A DNA stretch of 64,000 nt from Marinomonas hwangdonensis (GCF_003721245.1 NZ_RIZG01000003.1:62001-126000); one strand, 5' to 3'. Numbered from the stretch's first letter, positions 8,399-18,233 are shown. Numbers and translations: made by a program. The notes: generated from the sequence alone by a model not told the origin.

Positions 8399-9271
8399 CT
8401 ATGACCAGTAAAGCCGCATAGGGTTATCCACCAACAAGGCTTGCTGTAGCTCAGGCGTTGGCGCGATATGAGGAATCACATCTACAAGGTGACCATCATT
8501 TGGCGCTTCTACTTTCATGTTCGGATGCGGCCAATCCGTTCCCCACAATACACGATCAGAAAATTTTTCCACCAACGTGCGGGCAAAAGGATAGACATCA
8601 GAATAATCAGGCGCGTGCTGTGTTAAACGCTCAGGGCAACTTACCTTGCACCAAACATTGTCATTATCCGCCATGAAGTTAACAAAACGTTGGAAGTCTG
8701 GATGATCCACACCATTGGCAACATTTGGTGTTCCCATATGATCGACAACAATCGTTGTATTCAATTCTTTCAAGAAAGGAATCAAATCTTCTAGATCTGC
8801 TGCTTCAAAGTACACCACAATGTGCCAACCGAAAGGACGAATCTTATCTGCAATCGAGAAAAATACTTCTCTCGGAGTACTATCAACAAGACGTTTCACA
8901 AAGTTAAAACGCACACCACGAATGCCCACAGCATGCATTTTTTCGATTTCTTCGTGAGTGATAGAATCATCAACAAACGCCACGCCACGAGCCAAATCAC
9001 CTGCTGTTTCTAGCGCATCGACCAAAGCCGAGTTATCGGTACTATGACAAGATGCCTGAACAATCACATTACGAAAAAAACCTAGATGATCACGCAAGGC
9101 AAACAACTGTTCTTTTGACGCATCGCAAGGCGTGTATTTGCGTTTTGGATGGTACGGGAACTTATCCGCTGGACCAAAAACGTGACAATGCGCATCGACT
9201 GCACCCGCTGGTGCTTTAAAAGCGGGTTTGCTTGGAGCAGGATGAAATGGAATATAATCTTTGTCCATCAT
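8399..9271 (-). CDS. ligI: 2-pyrone-4,6-dicarboxylate hydrolase
   Basis: A 290-residue amidohydrolase-superfamily lactonase that hydrolyses 2-pyrone-4,6-dicarboxylate to oxalomesaconate. It has the H-x-H metal motif in VDAHCHVFGP, followed by FPYHPKRKYTP, the strand GVRFNF, the VYFEA segment, VVDHMG and WGTDWPHPN, which is the typical LigI pattern. The longer frame begins with TTG at 9277, but ATG at 9271 with AAAGG upstream is preferred. It lies between ligU and ligA in the operon, 45 bases from ligA. Confidence 0.93.
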   Translation of the reverse strand: MMDKDYIPFHPAPSKPAFKAPAGAVDAHCHVFGPADKFPYHPKRKYTPCDASKEQLFALRDHLGFFRNVIVQASCHSTDNSALVDALETAGDLARGVAFVDDSITHEEIEKMHAVGIRGVRFNFVKRLVDSTPREVFFSIADKIRPFGWHIVVYFEAADLEDLIPFLKELNTTIVVDHMGTPNVANGVDHPDFQRFVNFMADNDNVWCKVSCPERLTQHAPDYSDVYPFARTLVEKFSDRVLWGTDWPHPNMKVEAPNDGHLVDVIPHIAPTPELQQALLVDNPMRLYWS

Positions 9272-9317
9272 GTTCAAATACCTTTAAAAAATTCGTTATG
9301 CTAAAAAAACCAGCGAA

Positions 9318-10406
9318 TTAAAGACCGTTACTATGAGCAAATACCAGCCCATCAAATAACTTTCTCGCGGTACGTAAAATAGCCGCAGAACCTACATCGC
9401 CGTTTTCTTGTTGATCTAAAATCACGGTCATCGCGCCAATCGGATGTTCAACATCCAAAGTCATACGAGCGCTTGCCTGATAACTTGCGACTTCATTAGC
9501 AGGCGAGCCTTTCAGAACGGCTGCTGTCGCCACACTCACCGCACCCAATACGCCAATCGATGCATGGCAACGATGAGGAATAAAAGTACGAGTAGAGATA
9601 GCACCGCCATTCGTCGCTGCACTCACCATGGTCATTTTAGGAACAGATTTTTCTTTCACGTCACCCAAATTCATCATAGGGCCAACTTTTAAGCGAATAG
9701 ATTCTAGCTTCGCACGCAGTTCGTCATTGGCTTCAAGCTCCTCACGAGATTCTGTACCCGTAATACCCATATCAACAGCACGCATGATAACAACAGGCAT
9801 ACCGTTATCGATGCAGGTTACTTCAATGCCATCAATCACATCGACTACATTACCCGTTGGCAACAAAGCACCACAGCTTGATCCAGCGGTGTCTTGGAAA
9901 ACGATCGGCACTGCAGCAGAAAAACCGGGCACACCATCAATACGAGAATCGCCTTCGTACTGCACTTCACCGTCTTTTATCGCGACACGCGCTACCGCGA
10001 TTTGGCCGGTATTCTCCATAAAAATACGTACAGAGGTTTCGCCTTCTTTGGCCTCAACCAAGCCTCGTTCAATCGCAAACGGTGCAATACCAGCTAGAAT
10101 ATTGCCGCAGTTTTGCGCATCGGTCACAATCGCTTGATCAACAAACACCTGCAAGAATAAATAGTCTACATCGGCATCGTCACGTTCAGACTTTTTCACC
10201 ACGGCGACTTTTGATGCCAGCGGATCTGCTCCACCGATGCCGTCGATCTGACGTTCATCTGGCGATCCCATTACGCGCAATAAAAACTGCGCACGAGCAT
10301 CAACATCATTCGGCAAATCTGCGGCTAAGAAGTAAGCACCTTTTGACGTACCGCCACGCATCCACATACATGGCGCACTTTTTATGACGCCAGAATGTTT
10401 AGACAT
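9318..10406 (-). CDS. ligU: 4-oxalomesaconate tautomerase (PrpF family)
   Basis: A 362-residue PrpF-type isomerase, a double diaminopimelate-epimerase-like fold. The family N terminus is [14 protein letters not shown], followed by [21 protein letters not shown]. Later segments [15 protein letters not shown] and [18 protein letters not shown] are conserved in GalD/LigU tautomerases, which convert oxalomesaconate into the isomer accepted by the LigJ hydratase. The length equals that of GalD-type enzymes (about 361). Its start overlaps the ligK stop by 8 bases, so translation is probably coupled. galD is the name used in Pseudomonas. Confidence 0.88.
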   Translation of the reverse strand: MSKHSGVIKSAPCMWMRGGTSKGAYFLAADLPNDVDARAQFLLRVMGSPDERQIDGIGGADPLASKVAVVKKSERDDADVDYLFLQVFVDQAIVTDAQNCGNILAGIAPFAIERGLVEAKEGETSVRIFMENTGQIAVARVAIKDGEVQYEGDSRIDGVPGFSAAVPIVFQDTAGSSCGALLPTGNVVDVIDGIEVTCIDNGMPVVIMRAVDMGITGTESREELEANDELRAKLESIRLKVGPMMNLGDVKEKSVPKMTMVSAATNGGAISTRTFIPHRCHASIGVLGAVSVATAAVLKGSPANEVASYQASARMTLDVEHPIGAMTVILDQQENGDVGSAAILRTARKLFDGLVFAHSNGL

Positions 10407-11076
10407 ACTTTAGACCTTTCTCTTTTAGACGTGGACGCATTTCATAAATGTCTAAGCCCAATTCGCCATTCGCCATTCGTACGCGTTTTGACTCTTCATT
10501 CGCCATACGCTTACGAGATAATTCCAACACTTCAGCCGCATTCTCACGACGCACAACAACCACACCGTCATCGTCGGCTACAATCACATCACCTGGGTTA
10601 ACCAAGGCATCCGCGCAAACCATAGGCACGTTAACAGAACCGACGGTTTCTTTAATCGTCCCTTCTGCAAACACCGCTTTTGACCAAACAGGAAAATTCA
10701 TTTCACGTAGGTCACGAGTATCACGAACACCGCCCTCGATAATCAAACCCACCACGCCACGAGACTGAGCAGATGTTGCTAACAGATCACCAAAAAAACC
10801 ATGATTGGAAGGAGACGTTGGCGCAAACACCATCACATCCCCTGCTTTACATTGCTCAATGGCAACATGCATCATCCAGTTATCGCCCGCCGCACCAGAA
10901 ATAGTGACCGCAGACCCCGCAATGGTTTTATCCATTTGGATTGGGCGCATGTAATGTGCCAATAAACCAACACGACCTTGAGATTCATGAATGGTCGCTA
11001 CACCGCATTCGGCCAAACCGTCAATGACAGCTTGGTCAGCTCGTTCAATATTTTGTACTACTACATTGTTTCGCAT
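10399..11076 (-). CDS. ligK: 4-carboxy-4-hydroxy-2-oxoadipate aldolase
   Basis: A 225-residue member of the RraA-like class II pyruvate aldolases. It splits 4-carboxy-4-hydroxy-2-oxoadipate into pyruvate and oxaloacetate, the last step of the pathway. The active-site segment is [21 protein letters not shown], with the Arg-Asp pair that binds substrate and metal. [15 protein letters not shown] follows and is typical of HMG/CHA aldolases. The C-terminal tail is longer than in RraA, as expected for aldolases. galC is the Pseudomonas name. It is followed closely by ligU and preceded by ligJ in one operon. Confidence 0.92.
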   Translation of the reverse strand: MRNNVVVQNIERADQAVIDGLAECGVATIHESQGRVGLLAHYMRPIQMDKTIAGSAVTISGAAGDNWMMHVAIEQCKAGDVMVFAPTSPSNHGFFGDLLATSAQSRGVVGLIIEGGVRDTRDLREMNFPVWSKAVFAEGTIKETVGSVNVPMVCADALVNPGDVIVADDDGVVVVRRENAAEVLELSRKRMANEESKRVRMANGELGLDIYEMRPRLKEKGLKYV

Positions 11077-11106
11077 GATGCTTTCCTATCCCTTTAATCG
11101 TTAGCC

Positions 11107-12114
11107 TTACGCCTTTAATCTAGAAAAAACGCTACGAGCATTGTCTTCAAAGATAGCTTGTTTCTGCTCCGCGGATAACACGGTGTTGTTGTCGATATAA
11201 CGTTTTGTATCGTCAAAATAGTGACCAGATTCTGGGTCAATACCGCGTACCGCACCAATCATTTCAGAAGCAAACAAAATGTTCTTAGTAGGAATAATAT
11301 CAAGAAGTAGATCAATACCACGCTGATGATAAACACAGGTATCAAAGTAGATGTTATTCAACACGCGCTCAGCAAGGTCAAAACCTTGATCTTGCGCCAT
11401 TCCACGGAAACGTCCCCAATGATAAGGAACAGCACCGCCGCCATGAGGGATAATGATTTTTAGCTCCGGGAAATCTTTAAAAACATCGGACATCATCAAT
11501 TGCTGAAAGCCAGTGGTATCTGCGCCCAAATAATGAGAGCCAGTGGTGTGGAAACAATCGTTACATGCCGCGCTTACATGGATCATCGCAGGAATGTCGT
11601 ATTCGCACATTTTTTCATAGATAGGATAGAAAGAGCGATCACCGAGAGACTTATCTTGCCAGTAACCGCCGCTTGGATCTGGGTTCAAGTTGATACCAAT
11701 AAAGCCCATTTCTTCAACCGTACGAACGATCTCAGCAACAGACTTGCCTGGATCAACACCAGGAGATTGCGGCAATTGCGCAACTGGTGCAAAGTTCTCA
11801 GGAAACAAGTCACAAACACGGCGAATCAAATCGTTCTGATGTTCTGTCCAGTATTGGCTAGTGTATTCATTACCAATATGGTGTCCCATCCAACTAGCAC
11901 GGGGAGAGAAAATAGTTAAGTCAGTGCCACGCTCTTGCTGTAAACGCAGCTGATTATTGATAATGCTGTCGCGAATTTCGTCATCCGAAACAATAACTTT
12001 ACCTTTTTCACCAACAAAAGCGGGATCTTTAGCAACCTGAGCTTTTTGTTTATCGCGGTACTCACCCACGCCTGCTGGCGTAGTCGTATAATGTCCGTGG
12101 CAATCTATAATCAT
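11107..12114 (-). CDS. ligJ: 4-oxalomesaconate hydratase
   Basis: A 335-residue amidohydrolase-superfamily hydratase, forming 4-carboxy-4-hydroxy-2-oxoadipate. The N-terminal metal motif is IDCHGHYTT. The middle carries SPRASWMGHHIGN and FIGINLNPDPSGG. Later metal/active-site segments are MIHVSAAC, IIPHGGGAVPYHWGRF and LFASEMIGAVRG, whose Glu matches the conserved LigJ residue. It is the first gene of the minus-strand operon ligJ-ligK-ligU-ligI-ligA-ligB and is divergent from the TRAP transporter genes. Confidence 0.93.
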   Translation of the reverse strand: MIIDCHGHYTTTPAGVGEYRDKQKAQVAKDPAFVGEKGKVIVSDDEIRDSIINNQLRLQQERGTDLTIFSPRASWMGHHIGNEYTSQYWTEHQNDLIRRVCDLFPENFAPVAQLPQSPGVDPGKSVAEIVRTVEEMGFIGINLNPDPSGGYWQDKSLGDRSFYPIYEKMCEYDIPAMIHVSAACNDCFHTTGSHYLGADTTGFQQLMMSDVFKDFPELKIIIPHGGGAVPYHWGRFRGMAQDQGFDLAERVLNNIYFDTCVYHQRGIDLLLDIIPTKNILFASEMIGAVRGIDPESGHYFDDTKRYIDNNTVLSAEQKQAIFEDNARSVFSRLKA

Positions 12115-12758
12115 GCTACATCTCTCTATTCTTATTTAAGTAACAAACGGTGGTAAGGCAAAAACAGCGGATCAGAAGAGAGGAAAGAACTCAGAAGATC
12201 ACGTCACCTTAATCTAGTCAGAGTATTCTTTTCTGCAGGAAGTTTGGCTATTTCAATTTAGCCGAAAGGGTATTGCATTTTGAGATAGCTCAATTTTAAG
12301 GCAAGATAAATTTCCATTCATGTAAACGTTTAATTTTGCTCACACTTCCTCTACATACCATTCCCATTGATTGAAAATCGCATTATAAGATTGATATATA
12401 AAGGGTTTTTAGAAAAAAGTGTCTTGACATAATTTTCGTATTCCTTTTTTGATATACAATAGGCATTAAAAATTCATTTCTAAAAATATAAAAATTACGA
12501 CATTTTGGATACCCTGCTTAGCAAAGCAGATCGACGACACCCCCAACATCAGGGCATGTGTTTAAACCTAAGTAACATTATATACGTTGTGCGAGTTAAG
12601 GAAAAAATATAGGGTATTTTTGAAATGATCCTATATTATTTACACCTTAATAATGTTAAATCAGCCATACCGAACAGCCCGCCTAACGAATTAGTGAGGT
12701 GGAAAATACAAAAATAATATAACTGGGACGCTGTAGCCCCAAATTTGGAGACGTAAAA
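12115..12758. other. Divergent control region between the lig operon and the TRAP genes
   Basis: This 644-base AT-rich gap has no credible gene. It holds TTGATATATAA (12391-12401) and TTGATATACAA (12449-12459), a small hairpin CTGCTT/AAGCAG (12514-12529), and a long inverted repeat at 12602-12641. It is the natural place for LysR binding and for the promoters of both units. Confidence 0.55.
12602..12641. promoter_or_regulatory. Inverted repeat, possible operator or leader hairpin upstream of the TRAP operon
   Basis: Arms of 12 bases, with AATATAGG at 12606-12613 and CCTATATT at 12630-12637 forming a perfect 8-base core. One mismatch and three more matched bases extend each arm, around a 16-base spacer. 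It lies about 120 bases before the dctP-type gene. A binding site for the local regulator is plausible but not shown. Confidence 0.45.
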
Positions 12759-13772
12759 ATGAATCTAACAAAAAAAATCACTCTGGGTTTACTGGCCGCT
12801 GGTGCAATCAGCAGCGTTAGTGCGGCAGATCTTACACTAACCATAGGACATGTAGATCCTCAAGAGTGGACCACATCCAAAAAAGGCGCTGCCACGGAAG
12901 TGTTCAAAAACTTGGTAGAAGCCGAATCTGGCGGCCGTATTGCCGTCAATGTCTATCCTTCCAGCCAGCTTGGTGGTGAAACCGATCTAGTGCAATCCAC
13001 TCAAGAAGGAATGTTAAGCATGACTATGGTGTCTGGGGCCTTTGCAAAAGTATGTAAAGAAGCCGCCGTACTCGAAATTCCTTATCTTTTTCCATCAGCA
13101 CCTGTTGCTTGGGAAGTGTTAGATGGTGAGTTTGGTAAGGCACTGTCAGAACATTGTTTAAAAGCAAGTGGACTTCGAACGCTGTCTTATGGTGAAACAG
13201 GCTTCCGTAACTTCACAAACTCAAAACGCCCTGTTGCTGAACCAAAAGATTTAAAAGGCCTAAAAATCCGTGTTCAAACATTGCCATTGTACGTTGAGAT
13301 GGTAAAAGCACTTGGGGCCGAGCCTACACCAATCGCATGGCCTGAAGTACCATCAGCATTAACAACAGGCGTTGTCGACGGGCAAGAAAACCCAGTTAGT
13401 GTAATCGAAGCGAACAAATTCTATGAGTTCCAAAAATACCTAACACTAGATGGCCATGTTTATGGCACAGACTTCCTACTAATCAATGAAGATCTTTATC
13501 AATCATTGAGCGATGAAGACCGTGCCATTATTGATCGTGCTGCAAAAGTTGCAGGAACACTTGGCCGTGCGGTACAGCAATTTAACTCTGCAAAAGGTCT
13601 AAAATCGCTTGCTGCAAACGGTATGCAAATCACCACACCAACACCAGCTCAAATGGCTATGTTTCGCGATATCGCGCAACCAGCAGTCATCAACTGGTTA
13701 AAAGGTGAAGTACAGCCAGAGTGGATCGAGCGCGCTCAAATGTCTGTAAAAGTCGCTAGCAACTCAAAATAA
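12759..13772 (+). CDS. TRAP transporter substrate-binding protein (DctP family)
   Basis: A 337-residue periplasmic solute receptor. Residues 1-22 are a signal peptide ending SSVSAADL, consistent with cleavage after Ala. The mature protein has the DctP pattern: an early SSQLGGETDLVQSTQEG, then GFRNFTNSKRPV and LKGLKIRVQTLP with the conserved Arg that binds a substrate carboxylate. The segment TTGVVDGQENPVSVI follows. GGAG precedes the ATG. Together with the two permease genes it forms a Na+-driven tripartite carrier for an organic acid. The setting suggests protocatechuate, quinate or an aromatic acid. Confidence 0.93.
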   Translation: MNLTKKITLGLLAAGAISSVSAADLTLTIGHVDPQEWTTSKKGAATEVFKNLVEAESGGRIAVNVYPSSQLGGETDLVQSTQEGMLSMTMVSGAFAKVCKEAAVLEIPYLFPSAPVAWEVLDGEFGKALSEHCLKASGLRTLSYGETGFRNFTNSKRPVAEPKDLKGLKIRVQTLPLYVEMVKALGAEPTPIAWPEVPSALTTGVVDGQENPVSVIEANKFYEFQKYLTLDGHVYGTDFLLINEDLYQSLSDEDRAIIDRAAKVAGTLGRAVQQFNSAKGLKSLAANGMQITTPTPAQMAMFRDIAQPAVINWLKGEVQPEWIERAQMSVKVASNSK

Positions 13773-13792
13773 ACTCTGCACTTAAAAACAGG

Positions 13793-13834
13793 CAATCGAG
13801 AGCCTTTTTCAACGGCTTTCGATTGTTTTTCTTT
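13793..13834 (+). terminator. Internal terminator/attenuator between the TRAP receptor and permease genes
   Basis: A 12-base-pair stem (13793-13804 with 13814-13825, one G-U pair) followed by TTTTT and more T. Located between dctP- and dctQ-type genes, it would let the receptor be made in excess over the membrane subunits, a common arrangement in such operons. Confidence 0.8.
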
Positions 13835-13857
13835 TGTCACAATCCGGAAAGCTCACC

Positions 13858-14331
13858 ATGAAGCGCCTCTACAAAAATACTCTTGCAATATTAACTGGCA
13901 CCTCACTACTCATTATCTTTGGCGTTGTATTAGCCAGCAGCCTGAGTCGTTACTTATTTAATTCACCCATACAATGGAGTGAAGAAGTCGCAAAATACGC
14001 CATGATCTATGGCACTATGTTTGGAATGGCATTGTGTTATTTAGAAGGCATTCATATTCGCTTCACCTTCCTAGAAGATCTGGTTGGCGCTAAGGCTCGT
14101 CATTATTTACATGGTATTTCGGACACAGTTGCCCTTATTAGTGGCGGCTTCATTGCTTATTCTGGTTATCTGTTCATGATGAAACGAGGCGCTATACAGG
14201 CCCCCGGCACAGGCATTCAAATGTACTATTTTCAAGTTGCAATGGTCATTGGTGGTGTCTGTCTTGTTATCGCTGCTCTCATACGTCTCGTCCATTACTT
14301 CCAACCTAAAACCGTATCGCAAGGACAATAA
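13858..14331 (+). CDS. TRAP transporter small permease (DctQ family)
   Basis: A 157-residue membrane protein with four predicted helices. The conserved segment SRYLFNSPIQWSEEVAKYAMIY is typical of DctQ subunits, here shown in parts: SRYLFNSPIQWSEE and YAMIYGTMFG. The frame also opens at a TTG at 13834, but that lies in the terminator tail. ATG at 13858 with GGAAAG upstream is chosen and places helix 1 correctly. The gene ends 2 bases before the large permease gene. Confidence 0.88.
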   Translation: MKRLYKNTLAILTGTSLLIIFGVVLASSLSRYLFNSPIQWSEEVAKYAMIYGTMFGMALCYLEGIHIRFTFLEDLVGAKARHYLHGISDTVALISGGFIAYSGYLFMMKRGAIQAPGTGIQMYYFQVAMVIGGVCLVIAALIRLVHYFQPKTVSQGQ

Positions 14332-14333
14332 TC

Positions 14334-15602
14334 ATGCTAGGTATCGGAATTCTTATTGTTCTTTTAATCATTGGTAGCCCCATCGCTTTTGCGATCTTAT
14401 TAGGCGTTGTTGGTCATGTCTATACGTTACCTTTCAATGTCAGTCTCGTCGCTCAACGTATTTTTAGCGGCTTAGACTCTTTTTCTATTCTGGCCATTCC
14501 ACTGTTTGTTTTAGCTGGCGAACTGATGAACGAGAGCGGTATTACAAGACGTATTATTAATTTCGCTAATGCGTTAGTGGGACATATGAAAGCAGGACTT
14601 GCTCACGTCAACATTTGGGCGTCGGTGATTTTTGCGGGGCTGTCTGGTTCTGCTGTGGCGGACACATCGGCACTTGGGCGGGTTTTTATTCCCACCATGG
14701 AAAAAGAAGGCTATCCACGGTCTTTTGCAGCAGCGCTAACAGCTGCATCATCGGTTATCGGCCCAATGATTCCACCCAGCATTCCCGTCATTATATATGC
14801 CTTAATCACCACAGGCGTCTCTGTCCCTGCACTGTTCCTTGCTGGGGTCACGCCAGGACTTTTTTTGGCTGTTGGTCTGTCCATTTACGTTTATTTTTTT
14901 GCGGGTCATTACGCGCCATTAAAAGCCAAACTCTCAGCAAAAGAACGCTGGAAGTGTTTTGTTGAGGCATTAATTCCGCTGTTCATGCCTATTTTCATTG
15001 TCGGTTCAATACTAACAGGCATTGTAACACCCACTGAAGCGGCTGCGTTTGCCGCTGCTTACGCCCTTTTAGCAGGTATGTTTATTCTTAAGAGTTTGAA
15101 GTTATCGAACTTGCCTCGTATTTTTATCAGAGCGATGCGTGACTCTTCTGTGATCTTGATAATCATTGCTGTGGTAGCCGCTGCAAACTGGCTGCTGACG
15201 TTTTCAAGAGTACCGCAGACGATTAGTTTGATGGTGTTAGAGCATGTCTCCAGCCCTTGGATGTTTCTTGTCTTAGTGATGGGGATTTTACTGGTGGTAG
15301 GTGTCTTTCTTGAAGGGATCGCTGCCATGCTGATATTACTGCCTATTCTGCACCCTATTGCTATGAGCTTAGGCATCGACCCAGTACATTTTGGCATTGT
15401 GGTGATCTTTAACCTGATGATTGGCCTTATTACCCCTCCAATGGGCATTTGTTTATTTGTTTCAAATTCCATTGCAAATGTCGGTATTGCGGCTATTTCT
15501 CGACAAATATTCCCGTTCTTTTTAATACAGTTATTTGTCTTAGTCGTTATTACTTTTATACCAAGCACAGTAACTTTTCTACCTCGTTTATTTGGCTATT
15601 AG
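14334..15602 (+). CDS. TRAP transporter large permease (DctM family)
   Basis: A 422-residue inner-membrane protein with about twelve hydrophobic segments and the length usual for DctM, which carries the substrate and Na+ sites. Motifs seen are AIPLFVLAGELMNESGI near residue 60, AGLSGSAVADTSALG near 105, IGPMIPPSIPVIIYA near 145 and a second half with LITPPMGICLFV. It follows the small permease gene after a 2-base gap, so the two are co-translated. A strong terminator follows. Confidence 0.93.
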   Translation: MLGIGILIVLLIIGSPIAFAILLGVVGHVYTLPFNVSLVAQRIFSGLDSFSILAIPLFVLAGELMNESGITRRIINFANALVGHMKAGLAHVNIWASVIFAGLSGSAVADTSALGRVFIPTMEKEGYPRSFAAALTAASSVIGPMIPPSIPVIIYALITTGVSVPALFLAGVTPGLFLAVGLSIYVYFFAGHYAPLKAKLSAKERWKCFVEALIPLFMPIFIVGSILTGIVTPTEAAAFAAAYALLAGMFILKSLKLSNLPRIFIRAMRDSSVILIIIAVVAAANWLLTFSRVPQTISLMVLEHVSSPWMFLVLVMGILLVVGVFLEGIAAMLILLPILHPIAMSLGIDPVHFGIVVIFNLMIGLITPPMGICLFVSNSIANVGIAAISRQIFPFFLIQLFVLVVITFIPSTVTFLPRLFGY

Positions 15603-15636
15603 TAACGGGGGAATCGCTGTATGACAGTACAGTGTA

Positions 15637-15676
15637 GACATAAAAAACGACGTAGATTACGTCGTTTTTTTATGTC
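15637..15676. terminator. Bidirectional terminator after the TRAP operon
   Basis: A nearly perfect hairpin of 17-18 pairs with core ACGACGTA/TACGTCGT and loop of a few bases, flanked by A6 and T7. It serves the plus-strand TRAP operon and the convergent peroxiredoxin gene. Confidence 0.88.
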
Positions 15677-15714
15677 TAAAACTATGTTTGCCCAAAGAAA
15701 GGCGGAATCAACAC

Positions 15715-16194
15715 CTATAACTGTGACAATACGTGTTCAGCTGAACTCACTCGGAACTCACCAGGTTCGTCCAACCACAACTGTTGAACAATGCCATTAG
15801 TGACTAGCATGGCGTAACGACGGCTGCGAACGCCCATTTTGGCGGCTGAAATATCCAGTTCAAGCCCCATCGAATGGGTAAACTCGGCCAATCCATCCGC
15901 TGCCATAGTGAGGTGTTCCGCGTTATTAGCTTTTCCCCATGCATGCATAACGAAAACATCATTGACCGACAAACACACCACCTCATCAATGCCTTTTTCT
16001 TTCAATGCGTCAAGGTGAACAACATAACCTGGCAAATGGCTGGCACTACAGGTCGGTGTAAAGGCACCCGGCACGGCAAACATCAATACCGTTTTACCAG
16101 AAAAAAATTCAATCACATCAACCGTTTCAGGGCCTTCTTCGCCCATCACTTGAAATGTACCGTAAGGCAGCATATCACCAGCAAGAATCGACAT
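15715..16194 (-). CDS. Peroxiredoxin (Prx5-type, AhpC/TSA family)
   Basis: A 159-residue cytosolic thiol peroxidase. The active site PGAFTPTCSASHLPGYV contains the peroxidatic Cys and the Pro-x-x-x-Thr-x-x-Cys motif. The following VCLSVNDVFVMHAWGK is typical of the Prx5/type II group. The conserved Arg occurs in GVRSRRYAMLV. It probably uses glutaredoxin or glutathione as reductant, as family members do. It is a single gene, convergent with the TRAP operon. Confidence 0.92.
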   Translation of the reverse strand: MSILAGDMLPYGTFQVMGEEGPETVDVIEFFSGKTVLMFAVPGAFTPTCSASHLPGYVVHLDALKEKGIDEVVCLSVNDVFVMHAWGKANNAEHLTMAADGLAEFTHSMGLELDISAAKMGVRSRRYAMLVTNGIVQQLWLDEPGEFRVSSAEHVLSQL

Positions 16195-16256
16195 ATCTAC
16201 GCATCTCCAAAAAATGACGGAATATTATACTAACGCAAGCCAATGCAAAAACGCCA

Positions 16257-18233
16257 TCAAACAATTTTAAATTGGCTCAGCAGTGCTTTCTGACGAGAAG
16301 ACAAGGTAGATAAGCCTGCGCTGTCTTTTTCACTCTGCTCAGCGCTCTGCGTGGCTTCATCTGACATTCGCGATATGTCCATCACGTTTTGATTAATCTC
16401 TTGTGCCACGGCAGATTGTTCTTCGGCTGCGGTCGCAATTTGTGTACTTAGATCGCGAATCTCTATCATGCTGTGCTGCATTTCCGCCAAAGACAAGCCA
16501 ACTGAACGGGCTTCTTCCGCACTCGCTGTCGCGCTGGTTCGACTAACCTCCATGCTACTCACGGTTTTTGTCACACCACTTTGCAGTTGATCAATCACCC
16601 TTTGTATCTCTTCTGTCGAAGTATGCGTTCGCGTCGCTAGGGTTCTTACCTCGTCAGCTACTACGGCAAAACCACGACCTTGCTCTCCCGCACGAGCCGC
16701 CTCGATTGCTGCGTTCAAGGCCAGTAAATTGGTCTGCTCAGCAATCTCTTGAATCACTTCTAGGATTCGGCCGATACTTTGTGAATACTCATTGAGCTGA
16801 TTGACAACAAGCGTCGCGTTTTCAATCTGCGCCAATAGATGTTCAATTTTTTGGATATTGGCATCCATTTGTATTCTATTCTGGCTGGATCTCTGATCCA
16901 CCAACTGAATCTGATGCAAAATCACTTCAGAACTTTTCGCTACTTGATTGACCGTCGCGGCCATTTCTCCCATTGACGAAGCCACTTCCGTGGTTCTTTC
17001 GTTCTGTGACAATACTAAACGCTTAGCATCACTGGCACGTCGAGCATTGCTTTGCGCCGATCCTGCAACCTCGTTAGCCGACTGGTCAATGTCAGACATA
17101 ACGGACTGCAGCTTACCAACTAGATTATTAACCCATTTAGACAACTCACCAAACTCGTCTTTTGAGTTCACCTTGCTGCGCTGGGTAAAGTCGCCTTCTG
17201 AGATCTTCCCTAGAACAGACATAACTTCATTAAGTGGTAAACGTATGCTGCGACTGACCCACAAGGCCACAATCACTGCAATAAGCACGGAAACCGCCAA
17301 AATAATACCGGACAGATAGACAGACAAGGTAGCTGCTTCTTTCGCTTCCTGTTTTGCGTCCACCGCCATCGTTTGAGCATTCGCTAAGAGCACACTAACC
17401 GATTCGTTTATGGATGCCATACTGTCTGATAATTGCTTCGCCAGAACTTCAGAGGCTTGTTTAAGACGCGTGTTATCGTAATGTTTCGCGGCTACACCAT
17501 TCTCGTCCGATACTCCTATTTCGATCTCATCCAGTAGCGCATTAATACTGCCATTATCAAGATAGGATTGGCGGTCTCTCAAAGTCACCACAATTGCCTG
17601 CATCGAATCGCGCAAGGTCTGAAGGCTGTTCAAATCACTGGTGTCTAAATAGTCATATACCGTCAAACGTAAATTATCTATTTGGCTTTGCATAAAGGAA
17701 GCAGCGAATTGTATTTCTGGCGTATTACCGTCTGCGACCAGCATTTCGAGATCGTCATAGGCAAAAGCGATTGCATCATTTAAGTCGAGCTTGTCAAAAG
17801 GAATCGCTGACTGCAGCTCTAACATCGTTTTATGGTTGGCAAAGGCAACGTCGGTATAATCAAAAAAACGCGCGACTTCATCGGTAATGTCGCCCAATTC
17901 TTGTCGCATTGCAGGATGATTTTCTAGCTGCCGCGACAGCTGTGAAGACACGTCAGAAAATTGGTTTTTATGGATTTGAAAACGCTCCGACAAACTGCCT
18001 AGCGCATCAGGTGATTGACTTAACAAATATTGCAACACGGCCGCATTGGCTAAGCCCAACTCATCTTTTAACGCATTGCTAGACGTTGAAATGTCTGCGA
18101 CTTCGCCTGTCACCACATTCATACGGTCTTCTATTTGTTTAATACCAATAAAACCCGAAGCTGCCGTTATGAGTAACAGCACGAGTAAAACCCCAAAGCC
18201 AAGCAAAATTCTTTGTATAACAGACAGCGACAT
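16257..18233 (-). CDS. Methyl-accepting chemotaxis protein
   Basis: A 658-residue transmembrane chemoreceptor. TM1 is at about residues 7-29 and TM2 at about 304-327, so the periplasmic sensor is about 270 residues and mostly helical. That is the size of the HBM/two-bundle type, not the smaller 4HB type. HAMP follows ([19 protein letters not shown]) and then the signalling domain with the hairpin tip [39 protein letters not shown], visible as [19 protein letters not shown] and [11 protein letters not shown]. No C-terminal CheR-tethering pentapeptide is present. The ligand is unknown. The single gene is flanked by unrelated genes. Confidence 0.92.
   Translation of the reverse strand: MSLSVIQRILLGFGVLLVLLLITAASGFIGIKQIEDRMNVVTGEVADISTSSNALKDELGLANAAVLQYLLSQSPDALGSLSERFQIHKNQFSDVSSQLSRQLENHPAMRQELGDITDEVARFFDYTDVAFANHKTMLELQSAIPFDKLDLNDAIAFAYDDLEMLVADGNTPEIQFAASFMQSQIDNLRLTVYDYLDTSDLNSLQTLRDSMQAIVVTLRDRQSYLDNGSINALLDEIEIGVSDENGVAAKHYDNTRLKQASEVLAKQLSDSMASINESVSVLLANAQTMAVDAKQEAKEAATLSVYLSGIILAVSVLIAVIVALWVSRSIRLPLNEVMSVLGKISEGDFTQRSKVNSKDEFGELSKWVNNLVGKLQSVMSDIDQSANEVAGSAQSNARRASDAKRLVLSQNERTTEVASSMGEMAATVNQVAKSSEVILHQIQLVDQRSSQNRIQMDANIQKIEHLLAQIENATLVVNQLNEYSQSIGRILEVIQEIAEQTNLLALNAAIEAARAGEQGRGFAVVADEVRTLATRTHTSTEEIQRVIDQLQSGVTKTVSSMEVSRTSATASAEEARSVGLSLAEMQHSMIEIRDLSTQIATAAEEQSAVAQEINQNVMDISRMSDEATQSAEQSEKDSAGLSTLSSRQKALLSQFKIV

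Noticed and set aside
9628-10137. 169-residue plus-strand frame opposite ligU
   Set aside because: Antisense to a well supported PrpF-family gene; Ser/Thr/Pro-rich product typical of a shadow frame.
12421-12460. TTGACA at 12424 as a standard sigma-70 promoter with TACAAT at 12455
   Set aside because: The spacing of 25 bases is too long for a normal promoter.
15059-15568. 169-residue minus-strand frame opposite the TRAP large permease
   Set aside because: Shadow of a hydrophobic gene; Ile/Lys/Thr-rich translation with no family features.
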